A stretch of 64,000 bases of DNA from UMGS1889 sp964540575 (GCA_964540575.1 CAZINI010000003.1:65483-129482); one strand, 5' to 3'. Positions 42,042-51,727 are shown, counted from the stretch's first letter. The notes: generated by a model not told the origin, from the letters alone. Program-made: numbers and translations.

Positions 42042-42985
42042 TTAAACACCTCCGTATCGATACTGTCAAGGGTCACGCCCTGAGGTACGACAAAGTTCAG
42101 TTTTTTTCGTCCCAGCGAAGCATTTATTTCGGTAAGCTCCACCGCTTCACCGTCAAGGTTTGCAATGAGCGGTTTGCCGTCCGCACGTTTTATGCGGATC
42201 TGTGAGCCGTCGGTGATGATGGCTTTATCTCCGATCGTTTCCAGGTCGCCGTTCATGAACGGTTTCAGAGAGCGGAGGACATTCAGCCGTCCCGCTGCTT
42301 TGAAAAGCATTATCTCCAGTCTGCCGTCATTGGGACGGGCGTAGGGCAGGGGGTACATATTGCTTCCGAAGCATTTTCCGTTGGCGAAATGGAGGATAAC
42401 GTATCTGCCGTCATATCGTCTGCCGTCAACGGAAATTTCGTATTCTATGGACGTATCGGTGAGAATGGTCACAACGGGCATAAGCTTGTAGGGAAGATTT
42501 CTATGTATCATTGACAGATCCTGAAAGAATGAAAATGTCCGAAAACAGCTTTCAAAGCCCATAGTCATGGTGTTTACAGCCCTGTATTCGCCGTTTATCT
42601 CTATAACGTCAAGGGGAATAACGCTGCCGCTGATAAGCTTTTTCAGATCTCTGAACTCGCTGTAGGAATCTTCGCCGAAGCATTTGATGAGGTCGTTGGA
42701 AAGACCTGTGGGGCAGCAGGCTATCTCTCGGTTTGAAAGGTCGGATATTCCCGAAAGAGTCCGCTGGAGCGTCCCCGAGCCGCCGCAGGCGTAAAATCTG
42801 ATGGGTTCGTCCGAGAATATTGAGCATATCTTGTCGGCGAGGATGCTTTCATAGCCCTGATATTCCGAGTCAAACACCAGATAATCGAAGCCCGATTCTG
42901 CTTTCAGCTCCTCAAGGGTACGGCGTATTTTTCGGGAAAGCTGTCCGTTTCCTGCATGGGGATTTATTATAAAAACGTGTTTCAA
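42038..42985 (-). CDS. Diacylglycerol/lipid kinase family protein with altered GGDGT motif
   Basis: A 315-residue protein with the fold of diacylglycerol and sphingosine kinases: HVFIINPHAGNG at the start, the nucleotide loop at 68-72, CCPTGLSNDLIKCFG, NTMTMGFES, and YVILHFANGKCFGSNMYPLPYARPNDGRLE. The diagnostic GGDGT is GGSGT here, with Ser70 for the Asp, so activity is doubtful. The first gene of the operon, it probably begins at a TTG (42985) behind AAAGGA; an ATG at 43030 is ruled out because it lies in the promoter. The 3' end overlaps the hybrid kinase gene. Confidence 0.85.
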   Translation of the reverse strand: MKHVFIINPHAGNGQLSRKIRRTLEELKAESGFDYLVFDSEYQGYESILADKICSIFSDEPIRFYACGGSGTLQRTLSGISDLSNREIACCPTGLSNDLIKCFGEDSYSEFRDLKKLISGSVIPLDVIEINGEYRAVNTMTMGFESCFRTFSFFQDLSMIHRNLPYKLMPVVTILTDTSIEYEISVDGRRYDGRYVILHFANGKCFGSNMYPLPYARPNDGRLEIMLFKAAGRLNVLRSLKPFMNGDLETIGDKAIITDGSQIRIKRADGKPLIANLDGEAVELTEINASLGRKKLNFVVPQGVTLDSIDTEVFK

Positions 42986-43018
42986 GCGTAACAATCCTTT
43001 ATGAAATATTGTTACAAT

Positions 43019-43047
43019 ATTATACAGCATTTGCCCGAAAAATTCAA
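43019..43047 (-). promoter_or_regulatory. Promoter of the lipid-kinase/hybrid-kinase/mannosidase operon
   Basis: On the minus strand, TTGAAT (43042-43047), 17 bases, then TATAAT (43019-43024). The AT-rich region from 43050 to 43276 between the divergent units shows no other clear element. Confidence 0.75.
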
Positions 43048-43276
43048 TAATATTTTATTAAGGAAATGCTGATTATATCTCCTTTTGATTCATGTGACGT
43101 ATTTCCCATACTGTTTTCGAGATGAAACGGTTTATTATACCAAAAAAACAGGAAAATTTACCCGATATAATAGTTAAGAAATATAATTGTAATATAAAAT
43201 TAATTGGAATATGGTACAATTAAAAGAATATTTACCGAAGAAAAATCTCCTCTATCATTGAAAGGAAGCGGTAGTT

Positions 43277-43978
43277 TTGGCATTTGTTGAACTGAAAGAC
43301 GTGTATAAGAGATATAAAATGGGTGAGGTGACCATCACCGCCTCGGACGGTGTGAGCTTTACCGCCGAAAAGGGCGAGTTTGTCATTATCGTAGGTGCAA
43401 GCGGTGCGGGCAAGACCACTATGCTCAATATGCTGGGCGGAATGGACACCTGCGACGAGGGTCAGATAATCGTTGACGGTCAGGACGTGGCGAAGCTGAC
43501 TTCACGGGAACTTACTACCTATCGCCGATATGATATTGGATTTGTTTTCCAGTTCTATAACCTTGTGCAAAATCTCACGGCAAAGGAAAATGTGGAGTTG
43601 GCATCTCAGATAAGCAAGAACGCTCTCGACCCCGAGGAGGTGCTGAAAGCCGTCGGGCTGGGGGACAGAATGGATAATTTCCCCGCACAGCTTTCGGGCG
43701 GCGAGCAGCAGAGAGTCGCTATTGCAAGGGCACTGGCGAAGTCCCCGAAGCTGCTACTCTGCGATGAACCGACAGGTGCTCTGGACTATGCCACGGGAAA
43801 GGTCATACTGAAGCTTTTGCAGGACACCTGCCGTGAAAAGGGTATGACTGTTATCGTTATCACACACAATCAGGCACTTACGCCTATGGCAGACCGTGTT
43901 ATCAAGATGAAAAGTGCCAAGGTTTATGAAATGACCGTGAACGAAAATCCCGTTCCCGTTGAACAGATAGAATGGTAA
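43277..43978 (+). CDS. ABC transporter ATPase, MacB/LolD type
   Basis: A 233-residue ATPase. Walker A GASGAGKTT (residues 40-48), Q-loop FVFQFYNLV, signature LSGGEQQRVAIARAL, Walker B LLLCDEPTGALD and the switch His in ITHNQ are all present. The pattern is that of the LolD/MacB/BceA group that drives FtsX-like permeases in export of lipids, peptides or antibiotics. The start is TTG at 43277, ten bases after AAAGGA; no ATG fits. The permease gene follows after 12 bases. Confidence 0.95.
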   Translation: MAFVELKDVYKRYKMGEVTITASDGVSFTAEKGEFVIIVGASGAGKTTMLNMLGGMDTCDEGQIIVDGQDVAKLTSRELTTYRRYDIGFVFQFYNLVQNLTAKENVELASQISKNALDPEEVLKAVGLGDRMDNFPAQLSGGEQQRVAIARALAKSPKLLLCDEPTGALDYATGKVILKLLQDTCREKGMTVIVITHNQALTPMADRVIKMKSAKVYEMTVNENPVPVEQIEW

Positions 43979-43990
43979 GGGTGATTTCCG

Positions 43991-46951
43991 ATGAAAAACA
44001 AGCTCGTTTTAAATACATTTCGGAGCATAAAGACCACATTCAGCCGATTTGCCGCTATTATGGCGATAATTGCTATAAGCTGCGGATTTTTTGCAGGCGT
44101 AAAGGTGTGCAGCTCCGACCTGCTGATCTCTGCACAGGACTATTACGAGAAGCAGCAGCTGGCGGATTTCCATTTGCTGTCAACGCTGGGCTTCACCGAG
44201 GAGGATATTTCCGAGGTAAAGAAGCTGGAGGGCGTTGAAGCGGCTGAATATGGCTATTCTGCCGATCTGTTTTTGACCTTTCCCGATGGCAAAAGCATAA
44301 CCGTCAAGACGCTTTCCTTTGATGCAGACCGCTATTCTTCGGGCGAGATGCTGAGTCTTCCGTATTTTGTGGAGGGACGGCTTCCCGAAAATCCCGGGGA
44401 ATGTCTGGCAGACGCTTCCTTCCGTTCGGGGACAGCGATAGCCTTGGGGGATAAGATAGTTCTGTCCGCCCCCGTTGATACCGATATAGACGATATTATG
44501 AGCCGAACGGAATATACCGTTGTGGGACGAGTAAAATCGCCTATGTACATATCCTTCGAGAGGGGTTCGACAAACGTCGGAAACGGCTCTCTGAACGGTT
44601 TTATCTATATTCCCGAGGAAAATTACACCTACGAATATTACACCGATATTTATCTCACGGGCAAACAGCTTTCGGGCGAAAAATTCTGGACGGATAAGTA
44701 TGAAGAAGCCTCCGACAGCCTGAAAACCGAGCTTGAAGCCTTTGCGGAGGACAGGATAGCTGTCAGGGTCACCGATATTAGGTCGGACGCTCAGCCCGAT
44801 TTAGATGATGCCCGAAAGAAGATAGATGACGGAAAGCGTGAATACAACGACGGACTTCGTGAGCTGGAGGACACAAAATCTCCCTTTGAGGCTCTCACGA
44901 AGGCATGCGACGGCATTGACGATATACTGACGGAATTTTCCGATAAATATATCCCGACAGTTTCGAGAAATGAAAATCCCGTGCTTCCCGAGGAGCTGGA
45001 CAGTTCAGTCAAGGGCATAGCCGAAGCGTTCACAAAGTTCGGTGTGGACGCTCCCATTTACAATATGCTTGTTTCCTATATCACGCAAGACCCTGCGGAC
45101 GCCGTTCACAAAGAGGCGGCAAAGCAGACTATTCTTGCCTACCAAAGCTCGGTGAGAGAGCAGATAGCCCTTGCTCAGTCGGACATTACCGAGGCTTACA
45201 ACAAGCTGTCCGATGCCAAGAAGGACATTGACAAGGCAGAGGAGGAGCTGGCAGATGCCATTGCCGATCTGGACGAGCTGACGGAAAGTGCCGAGTGGTA
45301 TGTTTGGAATCGTGATGATGCGTTCCCGTATTTTGCAAACTTTGAAACAGACTGCGGACGTGTTGACGCTATCGCCAATGTTTTCCCCGTTTTCTTCGTG
45401 CTGGTGGCGGCTCTGGTTTGCTTCAACACTATGACGAGAATGGTTGAGGAGCAGCGTACTCAGACGGGAACGCTGAAAGCCCTCGGTTACAGCAGAAAGT
45501 CCATTGCCGCTCAGTATCTCATATATGCAATTTCCGCAAGCGTTATCGGCGGCTTTATTGGAATAGCCATATGCCTTAAGGTTTTCCCGATAATTATCTT
45601 CAATGCTTACAGTTCGCTGTATATTTTCCCCTATCTGCTGATGCCGTTTCGGTGGGATTATGTGGCGGGGTGCATACTGGCGGCGGTCCTCTGCACGGGG
45701 ACGGCTTCTATGCTTTCCTGTTACTCGGAGCTGGTTTCCGTACCCGCTCAGCTTATGCGTCCAAAACCTCCAAAGGAGGGAAAAAGGGTGCTGCTGGAAA
45801 GGGTCGGCTTTATCTGGAAGCGTCTGAAATTCACCCATAAAGTCACGGTCAGAAATATTTCCCGTTACAAAAGCCGTGTGCTTATGACCGTTATGGGCGT
45901 TGCGGGCTGTACGGCTCTGCTGCTGGCGGGATTTACGCTGAAATATTCCATTTCATCTATTGTGGACAGACAGTATGGTCAGCTGTTCCTTTATGATATG
46001 CTGACTGTTCTCGATGATGAGGCTGACGAGGAGGACAGGGCTGCTGTTCCCGAACTGCTTGAAAAATCGTCCGACGTTTCCTCTTATATGTCCATTATGC
46101 AGGACACAACGGAGATAGACACCAAAGAAGGGGAGATGGAGGTTTACTATTTCGTTCCCGAGGACGAAAAACGGCTTGGCGAGTTTATCACTCTCCGAAC
46201 CCGTATCGGACATGAGCCTCTCTCCCTTGATAACAGCGGCGTTGTTATCAACGAAAAGCTTTCAAAGCAGCTGGGCGTTTCGGCGGGAGATGAAATAACT
46301 CTGGAGGACGCTGCTGCTCCCGTAAAAATATCTGCAATTACGGAAAATTACACATTCAACTATATTTATTTCACTCCCGCTCTTTACAAATCACTTTTCG
46401 GGGAGTATAATAACAATATGTTCATCATAAACACCGCCGAAGGCTGCAACAGGGACAGGCTTTCCGCCGCTCTGCTGGAGAATGACAGTGTTCTCGGTTC
46501 AAGCTTTTCCGATGACGGCAGTCAGAAGTTCAAGGACTTGGTTTCCAGCCTGAATATGATAGTGCTGGCTCTTATTGTGTCGGCGGGTGCATTGGCGTTT
46601 GTGGTGCTGTTCAATCTTGCAAATATCAATATAAACGAGCGTATGAGGGAGCTTGCTACCATTAAGGTGCTTGGCTTCTATGACGGTGAATTGTCGGCGT
46701 ATGTTTACAGGGAAAATATTGTTTCCGCTGTTATGGGCATTGCGGCGGGACTGCTGCTGGGCGTGTTCCTTTCGAGATTTGTTATAACCACCGCCGAGGT
46801 GGACGCTGTAATGTTCGCCCCCGATATTCCGCTTTACTGCTTTGTTTTTGCGGCACTGCTGACCGCTGTATTTGCGGCTTTCGTGAATATTATACTTCAT
46901 TTCCGTCTTAAAAAGATAGATATGGCGGCTTCGCTTAAGGCTATTGAATAA
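43991..46951 (+). CDS. FtsX-like ABC transporter permease
   Basis: A 986-residue permease that pairs with the ATPase encoded just upstream. One N-terminal helix (about 12-35) is followed by a large extracellular domain, which holds two helical coiled-coil stretches (near 260-300 and 395-430). FtsX module 1 (NVFPVFFVLVAALVCFNTMTRMVEEQRTQ-type sequence and GTLKALGYS) and module 2 (NLANININERMRELATIKVLGF) each carry three to four helices. The long coiled extracellular segment is unlike LolC and suggests the extrusion of a peptide or cell-wall-directed substrate. A galT gene follows. Confidence 0.92.
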   Translation: MKNKLVLNTFRSIKTTFSRFAAIMAIIAISCGFFAGVKVCSSDLLISAQDYYEKQQLADFHLLSTLGFTEEDISEVKKLEGVEAAEYGYSADLFLTFPDGKSITVKTLSFDADRYSSGEMLSLPYFVEGRLPENPGECLADASFRSGTAIALGDKIVLSAPVDTDIDDIMSRTEYTVVGRVKSPMYISFERGSTNVGNGSLNGFIYIPEENYTYEYYTDIYLTGKQLSGEKFWTDKYEEASDSLKTELEAFAEDRIAVRVTDIRSDAQPDLDDARKKIDDGKREYNDGLRELEDTKSPFEALTKACDGIDDILTEFSDKYIPTVSRNENPVLPEELDSSVKGIAEAFTKFGVDAPIYNMLVSYITQDPADAVHKEAAKQTILAYQSSVREQIALAQSDITEAYNKLSDAKKDIDKAEEELADAIADLDELTESAEWYVWNRDDAFPYFANFETDCGRVDAIANVFPVFFVLVAALVCFNTMTRMVEEQRTQTGTLKALGYSRKSIAAQYLIYAISASVIGGFIGIAICLKVFPIIIFNAYSSLYIFPYLLMPFRWDYVAGCILAAVLCTGTASMLSCYSELVSVPAQLMRPKPPKEGKRVLLERVGFIWKRLKFTHKVTVRNISRYKSRVLMTVMGVAGCTALLLAGFTLKYSISSIVDRQYGQLFLYDMLTVLDDEADEEDRAAVPELLEKSSDVSSYMSIMQDTTEIDTKEGEMEVYYFVPEDEKRLGEFITLRTRIGHEPLSLDNSGVVINEKLSKQLGVSAGDEITLEDAAAPVKISAITENYTFNYIYFTPALYKSLFGEYNNNMFIINTAEGCNRDRLSAALLENDSVLGSSFSDDGSQKFKDLVSSLNMIVLALIVSAGALAFVVLFNLANININERMRELATIKVLGFYDGELSAYVYRENIVSAVMGIAAGLLLGVFLSRFVITTAEVDAVMFAPDIPLYCFVFAALLTAVFAAFVNIILHFRLKKIDMAASLKAIE

Positions 46952-46969
46952 ACTTTGGGAGGATTTAAA

Positions 46970-48466
46970 ATGATTTTCAAGGACATTGACCATCTGGTTT
47001 CCTACGGTCTGAAAACGGGACTTATTGAGGAAGAGGACAGGATTTATACGACAAACCGTCTTTTAGAGCTTCTCGGTTTGGAGGATTACGAGCCGACGGG
47101 GACGGAGGCTGATGTTTCCGAGCTGGAGGATATTCTGAAAAATCTGCTGGACTATGCCTGCGAAAAGGGGATAGTTCCCGAAAACAGCGTGGTTTACAGG
47201 GATCTTTTCGATACAAAGCTGATGAGCGTTATGGTTTCAAAGCCTTCCGAGGTCACAAAGAAGTTCTTTGAACTGTACGAGAAATCGCCTAAAGAGGCTT
47301 CCGACTATTACTATAAACTCAGCTGCGACAGCGACTATATCCGCCGCTACCGCATTGCAAGGGATATGAAGTGGAAATCCGTTACCGAGTACGGCGAGCT
47401 GGATATTACCATCAACCTTTCAAAGCCCGAAAAGGACCCGAAGGCTATTGCTGCCGCAAAAAATGCCAAGCAGACGGGCTATCCCAAATGTTTGCTTTGT
47501 GCCGAAAATGTGGGTTACAGCGGACGGATAAATCACCCTGCAAGGCAAAATCACCGCATTATCCCCCTGACCATAAACGGCGAGCCGTGGGCGATGCAGT
47601 ATTCGCCTTACGTTTACTATAACGAGCATTGTATCCTGCTGAACACAAAGCACGTTCCCATGAAGATAGACAAGGCAGCGTTCAACAAGCTGTTTGACTT
47701 TGTGAAGCTGTTCCCGCACTATTTTATCGGTTCAAATGCCGACCTGCCTATTGTGGGCGGTTCCATACTTGCTCACGAGCATTTTCAGGGCGGAAACTAC
47801 ACCTTTGCAATGGCGAAGGCTCCCGTTGAAAAGCGGTATACTGTCAAGGGCTTCGAGGACGTTGAGGTCGGCAGGGTAAAGTGGCCTATGTCGGTAATTC
47901 GTCTGTCGGGAACGGATTCCCACAGGCTTGTGGAGCTTGCGGATAAGATACTTGCCAAGTGGCGGGCATATTCCGATGAATCCGTCGGGATATTTGCCGA
48001 AACAGACGGCGAGCCTCACAACACCATTACGCCCATCGCCCGAATGAACGGGGACAGATACGAGCTTGATTTGGTGCTTCGCAACAATATCACCACCGAG
48101 GAGCATCCTCTGGGAGTTTTCCATCCCCACGCAAAGCTGCATCATATAAAGAAGGAAAATATCGGTCTTATCGAGGTAATGGGTCTGGCTGTTCTTCCCG
48201 CAAGGCTGAAATCGGAAATGGAGCTGCTGGCTGATACGCTTATCACAAAGGGTGTGGACGCTGTACGCAGTGTTCCCGAGCTGGAAAAGCACGCAGATTG
48301 GGCGGAGGAATTTGCTGCCCGCCGTGAGATAGCCCCCGAAAACGTGAACGACGTCCTCAAGGACGAGGTGGGCAAGGTGTTTGCACAGGTGCTGGAGGAC
48401 GCAGGCGTTTACAAGCGTACCGACGAGGGCATGGCGGCGTTTGACAGGTTTGCCGCTTCAATTTGA
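46970..48466 (+). CDS. galT: UDP-glucose-hexose-1-phosphate uridylyltransferase
   Basis: A 498-residue GalT of the long Firmicutes type, which exchanges UMP between UDP-glucose and galactose-1-phosphate in the Leloir pathway. Family segments include YPKCLLCAENVGYSGR, INHPARQNHRIIPLTI, SPYVYYNEHCI, and GGSILAHEHFQGG with the catalytic His region. GGGAGG lies seven bases before the ATG at 46970; the TTG at 46955 is not needed. It stands 18 bases behind the permease gene, so it is probably on the same transcript although no functional link is evident. No galK or galE is nearby. Confidence 0.95.
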   Translation: MIFKDIDHLVSYGLKTGLIEEEDRIYTTNRLLELLGLEDYEPTGTEADVSELEDILKNLLDYACEKGIVPENSVVYRDLFDTKLMSVMVSKPSEVTKKFFELYEKSPKEASDYYYKLSCDSDYIRRYRIARDMKWKSVTEYGELDITINLSKPEKDPKAIAAAKNAKQTGYPKCLLCAENVGYSGRINHPARQNHRIIPLTINGEPWAMQYSPYVYYNEHCILLNTKHVPMKIDKAAFNKLFDFVKLFPHYFIGSNADLPIVGGSILAHEHFQGGNYTFAMAKAPVEKRYTVKGFEDVEVGRVKWPMSVIRLSGTDSHRLVELADKILAKWRAYSDESVGIFAETDGEPHNTITPIARMNGDRYELDLVLRNNITTEEHPLGVFHPHAKLHHIKKENIGLIEVMGLAVLPARLKSEMELLADTLITKGVDAVRSVPELEKHADWAEEFAARREIAPENVNDVLKDEVGKVFAQVLEDAGVYKRTDEGMAAFDRFAASI

Positions 48467-48484
48467 TAAAAGGAGGGCTTAGCT

Positions 48485-48859
48485 TTGCCGAATAATATTT
48501 ACGAATCAGGCGAGGATTATCTGGAAACCATACTCATACTTGATGAACGGACGAAATATGTTCGTTCGGTAGATATTGCTGCAGAGCTGGGTTACTCAAA
48601 GCCCAGTGTCAGCCGTGCAGTGGGCATATTAAAGGCGAACGGCTTCATTACCGTTGAGGCGGACGGGCAGATAAAGCTTACCAAGGCGGGTCTGAAAAAG
48701 GCAAACGAGGTTTACGACCGCCATCGGCTTATCAGGCGTTTTTTCACCGAGATACTCGGCGTAAATCAGGTCACGGCAGAGGAGGACGCCTGCAAGGTGG
48801 AGCATGTTATCAGCGAGGAAACCTATCAGCGGCTAAAGCTGTTTATGGAGAAAAAATGA
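48485..48859 (+). CDS. DtxR/MntR family metal-dependent regulator
   Basis: A 124-residue regulator with the N-terminal winged helix of the DtxR family (ESGEDYLETILIL, RSVDIAAELGYSKPSVSRAVGILKANGFI) and a short dimerisation region with the metal ligands implied by EEDACKVEHVIS. It lacks the third SH3-like domain, as in MntR, and should control manganese or iron uptake genes. The start is a TTG with GGAGGG ten bases upstream. It lies 18 bases after galT and ends at a strong terminator, making it the last gene of the ABC-galT unit. Confidence 0.9.
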   Translation: MPNNIYESGEDYLETILILDERTKYVRSVDIAAELGYSKPSVSRAVGILKANGFITVEADGQIKLTKAGLKKANEVYDRHRLIRRFFTEILGVNQVTAEEDACKVEHVISEETYQRLKLFMEKK

Positions 48860-48860
48860 A

Positions 48861-48905
48861 ACCGTCCCCCGACCGAAGCAATATATCGGTCGGGGGACGG
48901 TTTAT
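48861..48905. terminator. Terminator after the DtxR-type gene
   Basis: A perfect 16-base stem, ACCGTCCCCCGACCGA and its complement (48887-48902), with a short T run. The FliD-like gene converges on it from the other side. Confidence 0.85.
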
Positions 48906-48918
48906 GTATTTTACAAAA

Positions 48919-49629
48919 TTAAGCTCTAGTATTAAGCGTGAGTCCCGAGGTATATGCAGAAAGCCACTGCTCGATGCCCGAGGCACTGTATGTCTGATAG
49001 GTGGTTTTTGGCGTTTCGGAGAGTGTTTCTATCTGGGAAGCCTTTGCGGAAATTCTTGCTGTAAAGGAATTTGCACCGTTGAAAAGAGCATTCAGGAAGG
49101 GAGCCTCCGCATTTTTCAGAGTTTCCTTGTTAAGGGAAAGAGTTTTTTCCTTGTCATCAACGGTGATGCCCGCTTTTGCAAGCAGCTTTGTGGAATAGGA
49201 GGCAGTTCCCGTCATAAAGGAAACCTTTTCCTTAACAAGGCTGTTTGATGAAGCCTTGCCCTGTGAAACAACGGAATTGTAGCTGTTTACGAAATCTGAA
49301 ACGGCAGTTTCCAGCTTATCCCTGTCAACGGTATAGCTGCCGTCCTCATTTCTGGAAACGACAGAATCGGACAATGCATCGGCAGCCGTTTTCAGCCTTT
49401 CGGCAGAATTTTTCAGAGCCGTATCGGGCTTATATGTATCGGAAACGGCAGGTTTGCTTTGAGTTTTCCAAGACTTGGCAAGCTCCTCATACTGAGCCTT
49501 TAGGTCGGCTTGGTTCGTCTTGAATTCCTCATAGCGTTTTGCGATGCTCTGCAGATCGGACATACCCGAAATTTTAGATGTATAGTAATTACTGTAATTC
49601 AGCATTGAAGTAATGGGAGAAATATACAT
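48919..49629 (-). CDS. Orphan FliD-like protein
   Basis: A 236-residue protein without signal peptide or membrane helix. The middle and C-terminal parts resemble the end of flagellar cap protein FliD: LETAVSDFVNSYNSVVSQG, then LLAKAGITVDDKEKTLSLNKETLKNAEAPFLNALFNG, the usual GI-x-L-D-x4-L and LF.G pattern. A full FliD is about twice as long or more, and the N-terminal D0 region is not typical. No flagellar gene is in the window. It is rich in Ser, Lys and Ala and predicted helical. AGGAGG before the ATG at 49629 supports expression. The role is unknown. Confidence 0.7.
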   Translation of the reverse strand: MYISPITSMLNYSNYYTSKISGMSDLQSIAKRYEEFKTNQADLKAQYEELAKSWKTQSKPAVSDTYKPDTALKNSAERLKTAADALSDSVVSRNEDGSYTVDRDKLETAVSDFVNSYNSVVSQGKASSNSLVKEKVSFMTGTASYSTKLLAKAGITVDDKEKTLSLNKETLKNAEAPFLNALFNGANSFTARISAKASQIETLSETPKTTYQTYSASGIEQWLSAYTSGLTLNTRA

Positions 49630-49705
49630 ATATAAACCTCCTTATGACATAGTTTTCCTTTATACACAAATTATACCACAGCTGTATTCAAATGTCAATA
49701 GCTTT

Positions 49706-51505
49706 TCAGTCAATTGCATACTTTTGTTTATAGAAAGCGGAAGCGTCCATAAAGCTCTGGTCCTTGCCCTGATGAATGTCCTGAATGTATTCGTGGCGGT
49801 TGATGGAATCCTTTTTGACGTTGATGCCCATTACATAGACGCCTGCATTGGAACAGTGGTCGGAAATTCTTTCCAGATTTATCAGCATATCAAGGAATAC
49901 GATGCCCGCATCAACGTTGCAAAGACCTGTTTTGAGCCTGTCGATATGACGGTTTTTCAGGGTTTCGTTAAGGTAGTCGATGACCTCTTCAAGCGGTTCG
50001 ATACGCATTGCAACGGTCATATCCTTGCTGTCGGCAGCTTCGATAGCCATTGAAATGATCTCCTCGACTGCTTCGGAAATAATTCCAAATTCGGACATAG
50101 CCTTTTCGGAGAATTTCAGCCCCTTGGAATTCAGCTCCTGTGCACTTTCCACGAGATTTATGGCATAGTCGCCGATACGCTCGAACTCGGAGAGTAGGTG
50201 GAGCAGGGCAGTTACCATACGGCTTTCGTATTCGGTCAGCTCACAGTCGGTCAGCTTGATAAGGTATGCGTTCAGCTTGTCCTCGGCGGTGTCGATAATG
50301 TCCTCACGGGTGAAGATATTGTCGACGGTCTTTTGGTCAAATTCGGTGAACAGAGTACGCATTTTCACGAAATTCTGCTTTGCCATTCTGCCCATGGAGA
50401 TAACGGTTTTCATTGCCTGCTGGATAGCAAGAGAGGGGGATTTAAGCAGACGGTCGTCCAGATACTGAATGCCGGCTTCTTCTCCCGAAATGTCGTCGTC
50501 GGCAGCTTCGCTGTCCTTGATGGTCTTGCAGGCGAGAAATTCAAGCAGCTTGTGGAAGGGAATGAACACCGCTGTTACCACGATATTGAAAAAGGTGTGG
50601 AAGTTTGCGATGCCGCCCATATCAATAGTATCGCTCCAGAAGCTGAAGCCGATAAGCCCCTGAATGGTGTATACCACTATGAGGAACAGGATAGTTCCGA
50701 TAATATTGAAGTAAAGATGGACCATTGCAGTCCGCTTTGCGTTTTTGTTTGCACCGATGGAGGAGATAATGGGAACGACACATGTACCGATATTCTGTCC
50801 CATAATTATGGGGAATGCCGAAGAGAAGGTCAGCACGCCTGTGGTGGATATTGCCTGCAAAATTCCCACGGAAGCTGAGGAGCTTTGCAGGATAGCGGTA
50901 ACTACCGCACCCACTATAACTCCGAGGATAGGATTGGAGAGAGAAGCGAAAAGCGTCCTGAATGCGGGAAGCTCCGCAAGGGGGGACACAGAGTCGGTCA
51001 TTGACAGCATTCCCGTGAAGAGAATTCCCACGCCCAGCAGAATTTCGCCGGTAGTTTTGCCGTTGTCGCTTCGGGAGATCATAAAGATGATTATGCCGAT
51101 CACAGAGATGAACGGAGCAAGGGTGGAGGGGCTGAGCAGGTCAAGCAGAGAGCCGACGCCTGCGTTGTTTTCCAAATCGCCCAGACGAAGTATCTGACCC
51201 GTAATGGTCGTACCGATATTTGCACCCATAATAACGCCCACAGCCGAGGAAAGCTTAAGTATTCCCGCATTTACCAGACCTACCACTATTACCGTGGTAG
51301 CACCCGAGCTTTGCACCGCCGCCGTAACAAAAGCACCAAGGAGAACGCTTTTGAAAATGTTGTTTGTAAGGCTTTCGAGAATTTTTTCCATTCTGCCGCT
51401 GGACAGCTTTTCAAGGCTGCTGCCAAGCATGGACATTCCGTAGATAAAGAGAGCTATTCCGCCGAACATTCCGATGAAAATTTTCAATAAATCGACGCCG
51501 GTCAT
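49706..51505 (-). CDS. Na+/Pi cotransporter family protein with PhoU-like domain
   Basis: A 599-residue membrane protein. Two inverted Na/Pi cotransporter repeats occupy about residues 1-330, with the paired motifs AAVQSSGATT and AILQSSSASV that bind substrate, and about eight to ten helices. A cytoplasmic PhoU-like helical domain (about 370-580) follows, with FERIGDYAINLVESA and LERISDHCSNAG. It probably imports phosphate with sodium and senses phosphate state through the PhoU part. A single-gene unit. The ATG at 51505 stands behind GATGGGG. Confidence 0.93.
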   Translation of the reverse strand: MTGVDLLKIFIGMFGGIALFIYGMSMLGSSLEKLSSGRMEKILESLTNNIFKSVLLGAFVTAAVQSSGATTVIVVGLVNAGILKLSSAVGVIMGANIGTTITGQILRLGDLENNAGVGSLLDLLSPSTLAPFISVIGIIIFMISRSDNGKTTGEILLGVGILFTGMLSMTDSVSPLAELPAFRTLFASLSNPILGVIVGAVVTAILQSSSASVGILQAISTTGVLTFSSAFPIIMGQNIGTCVVPIISSIGANKNAKRTAMVHLYFNIIGTILFLIVVYTIQGLIGFSFWSDTIDMGGIANFHTFFNIVVTAVFIPFHKLLEFLACKTIKDSEAADDDISGEEAGIQYLDDRLLKSPSLAIQQAMKTVISMGRMAKQNFVKMRTLFTEFDQKTVDNIFTREDIIDTAEDKLNAYLIKLTDCELTEYESRMVTALLHLLSEFERIGDYAINLVESAQELNSKGLKFSEKAMSEFGIISEAVEEIISMAIEAADSKDMTVAMRIEPLEEVIDYLNETLKNRHIDRLKTGLCNVDAGIVFLDMLINLERISDHCSNAGVYVMGINVKKDSINRHEYIQDIHQGKDQSFMDASAFYKQKYAID

Positions 51506-51550
51506 ATTTTATCCCCATCTTTCAACAATTGATTTTATTCATACAGAATT

Positions 51551-51559
51551 ATTATACCA
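51551..51559 (-). promoter_or_regulatory. Extended -10 promoter of the Na/Pi cotransporter gene
   Basis: On the minus strand, TGGTATAAT, an extended -10 element with TG one base before TATAAT, 46 bases before the start codon. No convincing -35 element accompanies it. Confidence 0.55.
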
Positions 51560-51727
51560 CATACAGTCCGATAAAAAAACACATATTTTTTTAACATTAG
51601 AAGATTAAGAAAAGAATTATTTTTATTGCAGACAAAAGTGTAAATTTTTTGTTAAATATTTCAGAAAATGAAAAAATCTGCCCGATAAAATGGTATTATG
51701 AACAAAAGAAGGATCGGAGATGAGGCG

